Shown here: positions 36,060-48,660 of the stretch, in pieces
Position numbering within the stretch: the stretch's first letter is position 1
Layout of the letters: each line of letters starts with the position of its first letter
The notes under the pieces: generated by a model
The model's input: only the letters and a program-made list of their open reading frames with translations
Database searches by the model: none
What the model was told of the DNA's origin: nothing
Assembly: GCA_039566865.1 (NCBI GenBank)
Contig: CM076962.1
Location: 9,666,743 to 9,730,742, forward strand
From: Aurelia coerulea
Taxonomy: Eukaryota > Cnidaria > Scyphozoa > Semaeostomeae > Ulmaridae
Length of the DNA: 64,000 nucleotides
Reading direction: 5' to 3'
Made by a program: the position numbers and the translations under genes

Positions 36060-36212
36060 TGGTGTCAGGGCAACTTTTGTGGCTTTGTTCGCTTTGAATT
36101 TGTTCCCTTGGAGAGAATTTCCCTTGTCTGCAATCGCTAATCTCTTTAAATTGTGGTGTCAATCAAAAGCAACTGATGGTATGGTATTACAAAATCAGCC
36201 CTTTGCTCGTGA
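36060..36212. mobile_element. Half copy of the AACAAGGGCAG family
   Basis: The sequence GGTGTCAATCAAAAGCAACT followed by ATTACAAAATCAGCCCTTTG matches one arm of the 9-bp-duplication family. No second arm is visible. Confidence 0.55.
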
Positions 36213-39200
36213 CAGACATCCACTTAACCATAATCCATATGGGCTTTTTTCGAGCTACCATTTGTGTGGGAGTGCTTTCCATCCCCCCCTCCTGAAAACT
36301 GCCTCAGACTCATGAGAATTCAATACAACTTGGCACAGTTACAGAACAAGTAATTTGTAGCTCGTATCGCAAGTTGGTTGTTGCTGCCACGCCTTGTGAC
36401 ATCATGAAGTTGAAAATTTGTCAACATATTTTGTTATAAAGTATTATTCTATTGAAAATAACGATTTTGGAATGATATTTTGGCAGAAATTAGCCGATTC
36501 TGATGACGTCATTTGTGCTATTAATTTGCTATATGTAAAAGAGACCAAAAGAAACTGGAAAATGGTGATAACCTATTACAAATGTATCATTAGAGAGTTT
36601 CTCGCGGTTTTTGAAATTTAAAAACAGTTTGAAAAAAGTGCTAATTAGTCCAAAATGGCGGCCAAAAAGACGTCATTATAAAAAAATGCTGCCATCATAA
36701 AATTCCAGAATCAAATTGAAGCCCTTTGTTTGCTGATTCATTTGCTATATAATACTTCATAATTCAATGAAATAATTCCATTTAAATCATTGAAAACAAT
36801 GATTTTGCTGCTCCCATATGGATTAGGATTAAAAAAGGATTACCCATTGTTTTCAAAATCACATTCAAAAGATAGCAAATCTATTCGAAAGAATCCGACT
36901 CCATATTGTCTAACTGAGGCTTTGGTGTAATTTTGAGAAGTTTTCATAGCACAATTTTGCTCCTAAATTAAAAATTTCCTAGAAATTGGATTCATTGGCT
37001 GAAATGTACGTGGGTTCGTGTGCCTTTCAAGGATTCGAATTGTGCTGTAGTTTTAGCCTGATAATGATTGCGTTACGCGGGAAACTGAAAAATGTAATGG
37101 TTGTCATCACTGTGCATGAAAAAGAGAACCTTTTCAAGTGACAAAAATCAGAATGAAAAGCACGTTTTGAACCTTGTTCGGCAATCCATGGAAAGTGATT
37201 AATGACCATCAACTGGATTTTAAGAGGAGTATCGCATACGCATCATGAGAAAATAAAAAAATTCACTTTAAGTCCCATTTGAACGAAGCATTAAATAACT
37301 AGTAGCACTGTTTTCCACAATGATTTGTCAAACAGCGAATACTTTTTACTAACCTGGTTGACATTGTTCTTGTAGTGTATCTTTTCAGCAAATTTTAGAT
37401 CATACAAGACCGTGGAAGAACATGCCAACAAAAACGAGCATGCAAGTCGCGCATTTTTGCACGCCAAATGCTGGTTTACCTGACTATGCACTTAGAATTG
37501 CCAATGTGTTGAAGTGAACAGATGGCAACTGTAAACAACTAACGACTTAAGAGGTCTTTAACTCTTTACTAAAAGTAGCTACATTAGGATTCCAAAGAAC
37601 GCACACTTCCGAGTTGACCAAATTTTCTATCACAGTAACGCAGGATAGTTTCAACATATGTACTTCAAATTTAATTATCGGTTTGTTGGTAGTCTTATAG
37701 AAACTGACATCAACCAAGTGAGCGTTGCTCTGCTGCAAGAAGTTAACGCGTGCCATATCATAACTGTTATAAGTAATATCAATTTGTGAATATCAAGAAA
37801 AACACAATGTTACATCTACGTTAAAAGATCTATATGACAACTTATTAATAATTTATTGCATATTGCATTACATTTAAGATATAACATGTATAGTTTTAAT
37901 ACATTAACGCCAACCTGAAATTATGAATTCTCAGATAAATAAATATAAGCAAAACGCCAGCTTCCTTCAGTCTCATTATCATATAAATGTACATCTTAAT
38001 CGAATTTTTCGCGACATCAAATTTCAGGTATCAGAGTAACAATCAATACCAGGGGATATCTAATACGCCTTTGGCACACATCCCTTTCGTTTATAATTCA
38101 TCACGAATCCCTAAAAATAGCTTTGTTTAAAAATCTTGCATGCTTTTTTGCAAGAGCTATACACTAACCCTGATCAATAGAGGCAAATTATAGCAATCTG
38201 TGATAAACTTTCCTTGTGAAGTCAAGATGTTAAATGCTCTAGTGGGGATGGTCAAGGTTTGAATTATGTAAAACGCTCTATATGAGTTTAGAAGGCAACA
38301 CATTTCCAATACAGTAATGGTGCTTTTCTTTTTAAAATGCAAACTCTACCTTTTTTGCAAAGGAATATTACTAGCTGTCAATTGCAAATATTTTGTGGAG
38401 ATTATGATCACTGTATATCGTAGTTGCTGTCGCTAAAAAGTGCTACTAAAAACAAAGTTTGTTATGACCATTGTGAAAACAAAGTTTGTTTCCCATAGCT
38501 GTGTCTGGCTTGAATGAATTTGGTGAGCAAACTCTGTAGTTGAGAGGAACGCAGGAAACAGTTTTCACTTGCAAGGTAAAAATACTCAAAAGGGCAGCCG
38601 GACTGATTGCAAAAAATGTTCAATAATTGCAAGTAAGGATATCGCACGGAAGGATTGCCAGTAATTGTAGGTCTGTTCAGAAGATTGAAATGACAGGATG
38701 GGCATGATTTCTTGAAGCAAAACTAAACAATTTGTCAAAGAAAGCTGCGAGAAACTAGCTTTCTTGACGGTAATGTTGCAAAGGGAGCCAAAAATGATCC
38801 TAGCATGTTGGACTGATCTATTCGCAAAAGTTTAAATCATATTAGATTAGATTTTGATTTCAACAGATTTTGATAACGAAACGAGACGCTTTAAAATCCC
38901 ATTGCAATGGCTCTTTACCCTACGAGTGCGAATTGACATGTCAATTAACGACAAAATTTTCGTCAAGAACTTTCGAATTTCTGAACAAAGCACAGATTTC
39001 GTTGACGAGCAGCAGGGACGTAGGAAGCATCTCAGACTTAGGAGGGGGCATGACACTTCAAGGGCACTTTCTTCATTAATCTAAAAGGGCACTTCCTGAA
39101 AATAAACAGGGAACTTCTTTGTTTACGTCTCTGATGTGCTGAAACAAAACACAATTAGAAAATCTTTAAAAAAAGTTCGGGCCTAGAAACACCTGCAGTG

Positions 39201-39221
39201 CTTCATAAATCAAAATTTAGC
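36213..39221. other. No supported gene
   Basis: AT-rich, with only short frames lacking domains. No repeat ends, RNA genes or RT/transposase motifs found. Confidence 0.4.
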
Positions 39222-39482
39222 CACCGTTCACACGGGAATTAAATTGCGCCATTCCGCAATTGTTTCCGCGTTAATTCCGTTAGTCCCACAACAACAACGC
39301 ACAATCATGCTGTTAGGGCAAAAGTCTTATCGTTCCGCGATGTGGACCAATTCTGCAGTTGACCCCCTGTTCACACAGGAAATGAACGAAACAGTATTGT
39401 TCAAAGCATTCCCGTGTGAACGCAACCCATGGGCTTTCCTCTTTTTGGAATGGAACGATTGCTTTCCCGTGTGAATGGGGGC
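39222..39482. mobile_element. MITE with GCCACCGTTCACACGGGAA ends
   Basis: The left end GCCACCGTTCACACGGGAA and the right end (reverse complement GCCCCCATTCACACGGGAA) are inverted, with an internal CCCGTGTGAACG. No certain target duplication. The reading frames through it are incidental. Confidence 0.55.
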
Positions 39483-40934
39483 ATTTGGGTGTAATTTTCA
39501 ATTTGCTACTGCAACGAATGACTGCTCGCTCACACGAAAGAACAAGATAGCATCAACGGAAGTGATTCCCTGACTGGAGAAATATTGACGGGGTCGAACG
39601 GAATGGGAAGGAGATACTGCCTCTTAATCGTTGAAATGTGGACGAAATTGCAACAGGCAGGAAACCTATTCACGTCTATCATTGGCACCGAAAATACAAA
39701 GATGCTGGCAAAGGCTTTGTGAAAAATAATGCTACTTGTAGTAAATGCTGGGAAAAATACCCTTTCTTCGGGGTCACAACCTTAGGTATAAATAGTTAAC
39801 GGTCCCTGAGCATCAAAATTGAGGAAGACTCTAGAATGTTGCCGAAATGAAAGTATGGGAGACCCAAGTCTAGGGCGGAACAGGGGTTGGTACACTGCAC
39901 GGCAGCTCGTCATCACAGGAATCTGCAAAAGAATTTGACGAGTGTTCAGTTATACAGTAGAATACAACTAAATATTTCTTCTTCTGGGAGAATAAATGCA
40001 GAAAATAACTGCTTCTCGCTGACAGGGTAAGAGAGATGAGTATCTCGAGGAGTCCATCGGTGAAAGAGCTGACTTGCCTTTTTGTGTTCGCCGCTGCCAC
40101 AGAAATTCCAAAGCGTTTCCTGTAAAAAAAGCTTTGGAGAAGTTATTAGTGAACAGACGTCAAGAAAGTGAAAATATTCTTTGGACCAAAAGTAAATTAT
40201 TAGAAATAGACATAGCAAGTTTCTAGAAGCAGTGTCACTAATAGTGTGACTGCCGCATCTTGAATACATTTTACGGCAATTCAGATTCTTTTTGAGAAGC
40301 CAAAGAAATTGATGGGATAAACAAAATTCCTACTGGCAAGATGCTCGAAAAATCTTGCTTTCATAATTGCGATTTGCCATTTGCCGTTTCGGACTTCTTT
40401 CGTTGGTAAAGAAGAGTAGCATGGAAAAAAAACTAGCCTTCGATAACTTGATCATACACTCGTTCTTCACATGTTATAACGATATCAAATTCATCGGGAC
40501 ATTCTTGATATCTTTCAGGTCTTTTCTTTATCCGTCTGTTTCTGTCCAGCATGTGCAGTATACCATTTTGTGTATATCTGAGTAGTTGGTCAAGGAATAA
40601 ACACATACGAATACATTTTAAGGCATTTCTCGCAAATAAATACATACTACAGGGTGTTCCAAAACGTTGCTCGACATTCCAGGCCTGTCGGAAGCCGGGG
40701 GTTGAAGCCCCCCCCAATAATTATTAATTTTCTGGAGTTCGTTCATTTTTGTAACTAAAAAAGGCTGCGAAAGCCAATCTCATCGAAATGAAGATTCAAA
40801 CTTACCTATATTGAAGGAACTTATCAGAAATTCTCAAACTATCACCTTTGATATTATGAAATTCAAAAATACGTAATCTATATCCTCATGAAATTGAAGT
40901 CCTATTTTCAAAACGTTTCTGTAAAAACCAGCAT
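39483..40934. other. No supported gene; one orphan mariner-type end
   Basis: Minus-strand frames of 76-107 residues (39870-40269) have no known domain. CTACAGGGTGTTCCAAAACG near 40648 looks like a single mariner-type end without partner. Confidence 0.35.
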
Positions 40935-42230
40935 AGGGATAATTCGTCGTACATAGCCGATTGCTCGTGGCCCATGGTCGAAACCGCCAAAGCCTCAATT
41001 TCACTGACTAATCAGACGGCTAAAAAGCGAGGGAGACAAAAGAAACCTGTGAAGATTTTTCTAGATTTTACCTACCTTCAGAAAACGCAACCAGGACAAA
41101 AAACTGCTTGAGATTTCCCGAATTTTTTTGAAGCAATCTACTCTCAAGAACAAGGACAGATTTTGTAAGACAACAGCATGAGTTGCTTGAGCATGAGTTG
41201 AATCGCCTCCCAATCGATTTTTGAGCCAAATAAATAAAATGCCCGAGGTAGATGTGGAGATATATCCTTCTTCTTTTGATATATGCTCGTATTTACACTT
41301 AAAACAACTTCTGGAATGCACTACAGGCGAGCTACCTGGGTTTCAGCGAAACTTTTGCTGCTTTGCTTGTTTTTAATTACTGGTTGAGGGAATTTCATTT
41401 GTCTGCGATAGCAAATCGCTTTGAATTTATGTGTCAACAAAAGCAACTCATGCTATTTTCTTACAAAATCTGTCCCTGTTACTCTCCAGATGTTCGGGTG
41501 TATACGTTTACATGCCGGTTAAAATATCTCCAGGATTTGCGGAGTGATTGCCTCTCCAATAGACAAAATCAGCGAAAGCTTCTCGAGGCCTGTTTTCGCT
41601 ACTTCAAGTCAGGTGATAAAGCCTCTTGATAAAACCTCTTTTGAATTTTATAAGTTATGTCGCAACGAGCAAACTTGTGCCATGAATGCAAAAAAGTAGT
41701 ACAATACAGAAACTTCCTTAGAGTTTTGCTACATGACTTGAAATGCGCGAACAATCCTTTTGTAGACTTCTTCAATTCACAAAGAAACCGTAGGGGCATT
41801 GCATCTAAAACAAAAGAAAATTTAGCGAAAGGCAATAGTAAGAACAATTGAAAACGCAGATTTTGGCGTTTTCAGATCATTCTTACAAAAAGCACTATTG
41901 TTATTACTATTGTCTCTCAGCCAGAATTTCTATTGTTTAAGGATCAGTGCTTTATCGGTTTGTTTGTGGCCATAACTCCGCCAATCCTGGAGATATTTTA
42001 ACCGGCATCTAAATGCGTACACCTGACCATTTGGAGAGTAGATTGCTTCAAGAAAATTCGGGAAATCTCGAGCAGTTTTTGTGCTGGTTGCGTTTAAGAA
42101 GGTAGGTAAAATTTAGAAAATCTTCACCGGTTTCTTTTGGCTCCTGCGCTTTTTAGCCGTTTTATTGGTCCGTGAAAATGAGGCTTTGCCGGTTTGGCCA
42201 CGAGCAATCGGTTATGTACGACGAATTATT
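40935..42230. mobile_element. Inverted-repeat element split by a 332-bp insertion in its left arm
   Basis: The ends AGGGATAATTCGTCGTACAT and, in reverse complement, AGGAATAATTCGTCGTACAT are inverted. Both arms carry CGATTGCTCGTGGCC-like and GAAGCAATCTACTCTC blocks. The left arm is split at ACTCTC by the element at 41149-41480, whereas the right arm keeps the uninterrupted site. Confidence 0.75.
41149..41480. mobile_element. AACAAGGACAG-family element, copy 3
   Basis: Ends AACAAGGACAGATTTTGTAA and, in reverse complement, AACAGGGACAGATTTTGTAA. The 9-bp duplication is ACTCTCAAG / ACTCTCCAG (one mismatch). The unoccupied site near 42035, in the other arm of the host element, confirms the borders. 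Confidence 0.85.
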
Positions 42231-43125
42231 CCTACCGGGTGCGCCAAAATAAATTATGCACTTTTGGCAGGCCACGATAAATCGTACACAGGACCGATTT
42301 GGAAGATTTATGACTTAATCTTTAGCAGAAAGCCTGAATTAGATTCTAGGATTTTTTGAAAATTTTTCTGTTTTCAGTTTTTAGAGCTACAAGCGAGTTT
42401 CTTAAAATTTTCGTTTTCGAAAACACTGAAAACGATCAAAAAACGTAGATCAAATTTTCTAAAGAATCGACGTGAATGGACAAAGAGAAACTTTTTCATG
42501 GTGATTTGAGATTTAGAAATCGATTAATTGTAAGCTGCTGTACGAGAGTTCGTACTATCTTGGGAGAAATGTAATAATATCCTCAAGGATACAAAGAACT
42601 GTCTTTTCTTTTGTGATATCATTGAATTTATGCTTTGGTTCAGGTTGTGTTCCTGTGTCAAGGGGGTTAAAAAGACAAGCGAGAAAGCGTCATGAGGCCA
42701 GCAAGCATGGAGTGTTGTTACAGTTTTTATTTTGTGACGGCTTTTGGGGCGGCACTTGATTGCAACTACTACAGAATTTCGCTACAGGCCAATCGTTGAA
42801 ATAACTCTCGTGCAGAAGTTTACAACAATTCATTTTCAAATCCCTAAATCACGTTGAAAACGTTTTCTCTTTGTCCATTCATGTTGAGTCTTTAGAAAAT
42901 TTGATCAACATTTTTTGATCGTTTTCAGTGTTTTCGAAAACGAAAATTTTAAGAAACTCGCTTGTAGCTCTAAAAACTGAAAACGGAAAATTTGCAAAAA
43001 AAATCCAAGAATCTATTTCAGTCTTTCTGCTAAAGATTAAGTTATAAATCTTCAAAATCGGTCCAGTGTACGATTTATCGTGGACTGCCAAACGTGCATA
43101 GTTTATTTTGGCGCACCCGGGATGC
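42231..43125. mobile_element. Complete inverted-repeat element with CCGGGTGCGCC ends
   Basis: The left arm starts CCGGGTGCGCCAAAATAAAT and the right arm ends with its reverse complement. The arms are about 310 bp. A central segment (42590-42745) also occurs in the copy at 3775-4272. TA precedes the left end; the right end lacks it. No gene is present. Confidence 0.75.
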
Positions 43126-44819
43126 TGTAAAAACCTCCATCAGATGCGATCCTTTGTTTCTTCAAGTGGCATATTCTCCAAAAATGGGGCGCTTCCATTC
43201 ATTCATTCCATTCATTAATTTTTATTTATTTAGGCACGGTAGCACAGTCAATCCACAAAAAGTGCTTTTACGAGAGCCTAAAGGGCGTTGTCATGACACA
43301 TTTTCCCGGGGGCAAACTCCCTGACCCCCATTCTCGTTCGCTAGCCGCCAACCAAAATTAATTTCCTTCCGACGGGCCTGCAATCGATCAAATATTAAAA
43401 TATAACGATTAAATGAACGAACTCCATGGTAAGATAGCCCTGTTCCTGAGATTATGGAGAAATTTTGTGCACAACATTATTGAGTTATGATTACGACTAC
43501 ATGATCGAGGACCAAATTTGTCCAAAAGCTAAACCCAGAGAGCCCAAAATGATTTGTTTTGCAAAAACCTAAAAAATCGAGGTAAAAAAGATGATCCAAT
43601 GTCATAACTTTCGTTAATTTTCCAGAGCAAACCCCATGGGAGTTTGAAAGTAATTCAATTCTTGGAACTATTGCTAAAATGTAGGTATGAATGCAAGTAT
43701 CCAAAAACATCAAATCAATGCCCTCTCAACAAAACGGTTTATGACACGGTTTAAGAAACTTTTCCGTATATTTTCCACACCTGTAGGTACTTTTCTTGAT
43801 TTGTTGATGATATTTCACTGTGCAATGTGATGCAGGGTATTTGATTGCAGGCACCCGCCATTCATAGTAAACTGCAGGTCTGTAACGCAAGGTGACATAT
43901 ACGGGCGTGACATAATACCCTCGAGTACCGAGATAAACGGAAGGTGGGGTGAGAATAATAAGGGAAAGGGGTTGGAAATGGTACGATCAAATTATAATTG
44001 GGGGTTCAACAATCTTTGGGGGGGGTTTGGACAAATTAAAACTTGTTAGTTATTTTAGTTAAACATCTCTTTTATAATCTATCCAGAAGTTATATTCACT
44101 ATTGTTTCGATTTGTCAAGAATTAACAAAAGGGGGGGGGGTGGGCTGGAATAAAGATGGACGGCTGCAGCATTTTTGACAAGTGAATAAGGCGATGGGGC
44201 AATTATCGCTACTCGAGATCAACCTGTAGGTCTGTATCGTCACGTGACATATACGGGCCGTAGCAGAATGTACTGCAGATCGAGAAACATGTATCAACAG
44301 TGGAGATTGTTGGGGATATATGGTACTCCCCTTATTGTTTTTCGGCTTTGTTTTGAGTCAACTTGACAGCCAATCAGCACAGGGACTATGAACGCATGCG
44401 CTGTGGACAAAATTCAATCATTGAAATATCTGCAGTTGTTGCGAAGAAAGTTGCAGTGACAACAAGCAGTCGGGAAAGATTCGCAGCTCGATATGTGGGA
44501 AACTTTGCTATATTTTATCAATTCTTAACTGCAGTTATGATTGATATATGCCTACAAGAAACTGCAAACAAAGATTTCGTGAACGACCTTTCTGGAAGCT
44601 TGGCACAGAAGTAAACGTTGAACGGTATTGGTCTTGCGTTGATAGATTGGCCTAGGCAAAACAAGATAGCGCTCTGTGCTGTATAAAGCCCCGTTATTAG
44701 ACCCGCTTCAACAAAATTTCATGGAGGTCATTTGAAACAACAAGCGAAGCTAAGTTGCCATATGAATATAAACACATTTCCTTGCCAAGCTTCCATGAAA
44801 CGCTATCGCGAGTGATTCT
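43126..44819. other. Repeat remnants, no gene
   Basis: 43370-43740 contains a diverged mariner-type relative (AACGAACTCCATGGTAAGAT, CCCTGTTCC). A sequence with GTGACATATACGGGC occurs twice in the same direction (about 43876 and 44228). A frame at 44363-44614 contains the motif GGGACTATGAACGCATGCG, which also occurs inverted at 46030, and has no domain. Confidence 0.4.
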
Positions 44820-45965
44820 GAATGAAAACTTTTCAAATTGTTCTCTTGTCAAAAATTGATTGTTCTGTGGCGGATGTGGTTTCGCTTCAATCTCTTTTTT
44901 TTATACATTCTGCTAAAAATTTACAATACATATTTACTTAATTACTATACTTACAAACTACTCTACTCTACTACAAGGACAAGACCACGGGGAGCAATAA
45001 CTATGTCTACCCACGTGGGTATTTAGATAAAGAAAAAATCGAAAAAAGACACGAAACTACAGGCAACTACAACAAAAATGAGAAAACGTTTACTTAAAAG
45101 GGACGAGGTGGTTAAATATGACTTGTTACCGAGTTTTAGATTTCTAATCAAACCGACCAGTTTTATGGATAAAGCAGAGAGTTAACAAGAGTATATCTTT
45201 ATTGATACCATCGGGAAAATCTTTATCACCATTCAATAAAATCTGCATTAGAAATTCGTTCGAAGATTTGTATGTCCAAGTGGTCGTAATAAAGCCGAAA
45301 CACCAGCGAGAAGATCTCTACGTGGTACTTCAAAAGAAGGGCAGAGCAACAAAAAGTGTTCCGTCTCCTCAATGCCATCGTTGGTAGGGCACATTGGGTT
45401 TAAAGTATCCCTGAAATTGTGTTTGAATTTGTGAAAATTTAATTTACTGAGACCAACCCTAAGTTGGGTAAGATATGATAATCCTGTCGGATCATGTATC
45501 CGAAAGACAGATTTTGGAAGGGGACGAATTTTGGATAGCAGCTTTGTTTTAAAAGCAGCAATAGAAGGTGCAAGTCTAATTTCTGGATCAAGCTTATTCC
45601 ATTCAGACAGACAGTGAGGATAGAAGCTGGATTTAAATTTATCAGTCCTTGTTCGTATTCGCCCGATGGCATCCTGATTGCGAAGAGTGTATCTGGACTG
45701 CCGCTGTGGTGGTATTGGATCCGTTGTATATTCAGGAGTCAGACTATTCATGAACTTGTAGAATAAAACAAGGCGTCTGCTCCACCTACGGGAGCTTAGC
45801 GATTCCCAGCCAAGCTTGGCATACAGCTTTTCTCTCGACGTACCCTTTCATGTTCCTGATACAGCTAAAGCAGCAGAATACTGAACAGACTCTAGCTTCT
45901 CCATGAGACTTGGCAAAGTTACATTGCCACTAAATTCAATCTCTGACTTCCGGTTGCCTGTCAAA
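44820..45965 (-). pseudogene. 3' part of a jockey-like LINE (C-terminal domain and 3' UTR)
   Basis: The minus-strand coding part runs from about 45960 (MEKLESVQYSAALA, then KLGWESLSSRRWSRRL) through TEYTTDP-like and RQSRYTLRNQDAIGRIRTRT to TQLRVGLSKLNFHKFKHNFR and PMCPTNDGIEETEHFLLLCP. The last two blocks form the conserved C-terminal CCHC-like domain. The frame breaks near 45745 and stops at 45248. The sequence below, to about 44820, contains a CACGGGGAGCAATAAC block shared with the LINE 3' end near 56540. This is the same family as 56466-62107 and 54855-55375, truncated at its 5' end. Confidence 0.85.
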
Positions 45966-47314
45966 TGACTAAAAGGTCGTGATGAAAATAGTGGCATTAC
46001 GTAATCGAATCAGCAAAAATTTACACACTACGCATGCGTTCATAGTCCCCGAGGGGATATCCACGTCCTCGTCAACTCGAGCTTGCACGTAGCCCCAGCA
46101 AGAAAGGTTAGAAAACAAAAAGAGTTTTGTAGCAGGACAATCACAGCAATAGACTATTTTGCAATTTGGAGAAAGAGACTGAGGAGACCGCGGCCTATTC
46201 TGACAGCCTTGGCAACAGGGAAATCTAGGGAATCCCATCTTCTGCAGTGCAAAGTTTACGGTTGGCGGCTCGCTGGCATCTCTCTCCAAACTCGAGTTAT
46301 TTTCGATTTTTTTGCAACTTCAAAGAGTTATGCGATGCTTGTTTCGTATGGTAAGTGTTTTCTATGGATTATTTAGCCGTTTAGCCATCTTTTCGCTCAT
46401 TTGTTAATGTATTTTGTTCTACAGGTACTTTGGAAAATGTCCACGATACAAATCATGACTAGGCCCTTTTTCAAAACCTCTGGTTTTGAGTGCACTGTAA
46501 ATTTCGACTTTGCGAACTTGTATCTCCGGTGTTTGGTGGACGATTTCTAAATGCAAGGTATGTGCATCTATGTTGAAGATTGAGGAATTAGCTGTGAAGT
46601 CGGGGAGCAAAGATATCTTATTGCTTGGTTCCTATTTCCAGTCAAAAGGGGGTACATCAAGTACAAAAATTTTCGGCGGATAAAATTTGGACAATAAACT
46701 TCGGCGAAAATATTTTCGGACACATTTTTGGTATTTCGGACAAATAAATTTTCGGACAACATTTTGACTAGTTTTCGGATTATCTATGCAAAATCACACC
46801 AGATTTTAGATTTATTGAAACTAACACCTTCATGAAATTTGGAATAGAGCCGTAACATGTCCTAAAGTCCCTTCTAACATAAAATTTTTTCAAACAGAAT
46901 AGCAAAAAATACACTAATTGTCTTTTTCTATTCGTATTCGGAATTTTTTTTATACGTGCTTTAAATCGTAGTTGGCGTCATGTCATAGGCACTTTAAATC
47001 TGCAAAAGTTTCTTCTTGTTCAATTTTGTCTTTGATAGCATAATCAATTTTGACAATTTTGATATGAATTCTTTTCGAATTGCATCATCAATAGTGAGAG
47101 CATGTACATCGTTATAGACGAAGAGGACGTTGTTGTTATTTGTTCTGACCATATGTTCTGACTAATGACAATAATATTGGATTGGAAACAGTTATTTTTT
47201 TCAAAAACCTTGCATGTTTATAATAATCTTTCGTAACGTGCTGGAGATTCGAGTTCAGATTTCTTGTCTTGGTTCCTACTGGCATTCAAGTCACACTGCG
47301 CATGCGCATATCTA
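45966..47314. other. No supported gene; related ACAAATTTTCGG repeat at 46665-46765
   Basis: The TTTCGGACA-rich segment 46665-46765 is a degenerate relative of the hairpin at 47315. The 97-residue frame at 46083 has no domain. Confidence 0.4.
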
Positions 47315-47424
47315 TGCAAAAATTTTCGGCGTGACAAATTTTCGGACAACTTCATATTTCGTACAAATAAATTTTCGGACAAGTCTTTGTCCGAAAGTTT
47401 GTCACGCCGAAAATTTTTGCACTT
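47315..47424. repeat. Palindromic hairpin element (TGCAAAAATTTTCGGCGTGA)
   Basis: The left half TGCAAAAATTTTCGGCGTGA, then CAAATTTTCGGACAA, is mirrored by the right half, ending GTCACGCCGAAAATTTTTGC. It is a near-perfect 50-bp stem. A mariner-type end TTGAGACACCCGGTA follows directly. Confidence 0.8.
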
Positions 47425-47610
47425 AAATTTTTTTGAGACACCCGGTATTTATTCCATCCTCTGGATCACTGTGTGTAGCATGTTCCTGGAAGCATAACAA
47501 GAAGTTTTGGCATTCTATCTACAACTAAACTCATTAATAATGAGGTGTTCTTCTACTACAGAGCATGTTACGAGGTGAATTGTCAGATATCGTTATATTT
47601 TTATATTTTT

Positions 47611-47930
47611 GCGGGGCGAGTGGCCGAGCAGCTGATAAAGATTCAATCAGGTGACTGAAGTTAAACTCGGTCGTGCCAGGTCAAACTCCAAAGTAGCTTT
47701 AATTCTATTCAGCATTATGTTTCTTATACATAGTAATTTCATTCGATTTAGATTAGTTAACTTTGTATATATTGTATATATATTGTTTAGTTATGTAAAA
47801 TATCGAATTAAACTAAATGAACAACAACAACAAAACTCCGGATGGGTGACCTCGCAACTCACCTCGCCGTCATTCGGAAGGGACTAGGAAAACTCCCTGG
47901 GCACTAAAATAAATTACTGAAATCAAAATC
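47611..47930 (+). mobile_element. Probable tRNA-derived SINE
   Basis: GCGGGGCGAGTGGCCGAGCA resembles the 5' end of a class II (Ser/Leu) tRNA with an A box (TGGCCGAGCAGC). A degenerate B box, GGTCAAACTCC, follows about 60 bp later. The downstream part has ACTCCGGATGGGTGACC and CCCTGGGCACT, then an A/T-rich tail. An AT-rich segment (about 47697-47830) may be an internal insertion. It cannot fold as a functional tRNA as it stands. Confidence 0.5.
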
Positions 47931-48126
47931 GTCGGAAAGCTCTCCCCAGGAGCTAGGAATGTTGAAGCGAGCACGTTTACTTCCTAGTTTCTAATAAGAA
48001 ACTTGGGTTCGGGGTTTGCAGGCAGTTCCTTAAATTTTAGAGCCATTTTTCTACCTAAAGTTTTTTATCAGTTTCTTATGATTTCAATGCGCTAAGTGTA
48101 GAACATATATATTTTTGTTAGAAAGG

Positions 48127-48456
48127 TGTGGAAACGACAATCCACCTGCTGCTAATACCACACCAGTGCAGGAGTAACACAGAGACTAGGCTTGTTCTAA
48201 ATAGAGGACTGTATCATTCTAACTTCGACAAATCCGTTCTCAGACAAACCGTATGGCCGCTCACGGCCCGATCTAGCTCAAAAGAGATAGAGTAAACAAC
48301 TGCACGCCCCTATAACATAGTCGTGCCAAAAACAAATACGCAAGCGGTCACATGCATCTACAATGAACCAATAAACGTTTTAATTACGTACCAATTTATC
48401 ACTTACGTTTAGACATATATCCCAGTAAATTTTCAAAACTACAATGCGCCTGCACA
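48127..48456 (-). repeat. 3' LTR of the BEL element
   Basis: 330 bp, near-identical to 54499-54829. On the coding strand it begins TGTGCAGGC and ends GTTTCCACA. Confidence 0.95.
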
Positions 48457-48474
48457 TACTCCCCCCTGCTTGTC
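48457..48474 (-). promoter_or_regulatory. Polypurine tract of the BEL element
   Basis: On the minus strand AGCAGGGGGGAGTA directly precedes the 3' LTR, the expected place for the plus-strand primer. Confidence 0.65.
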
Positions 48475-48660
48475 CCCCTAGGGTTCAAGCATAGACCTAG
48501 TATTCCAGCCCGAGTCAAAAGCCGCAACTCGCCTAGCTGGTCTATCTCTAACTACTTCAAGTGGCTGAATAGTTTCTTCTGTCTGATTCTGCTTCTCTTC
48601 TACAGGTACATCATTTCCTGCTTTTACATGTTTAGATTCAATCTCGAGAGGATATAACTT

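Noticed and set aside
40680..40720. Another TTAA MITE end (GCCGGGGGTTGAAGCCCCCC hairpin)
   Set aside because: No CCCTAT end, TTAA or partner end nearby.
47611..47700. Functional tRNA gene
   Set aside because: A-box and B-box-like words exist, but the cloverleaf stems do not pair. It fits a SINE better.
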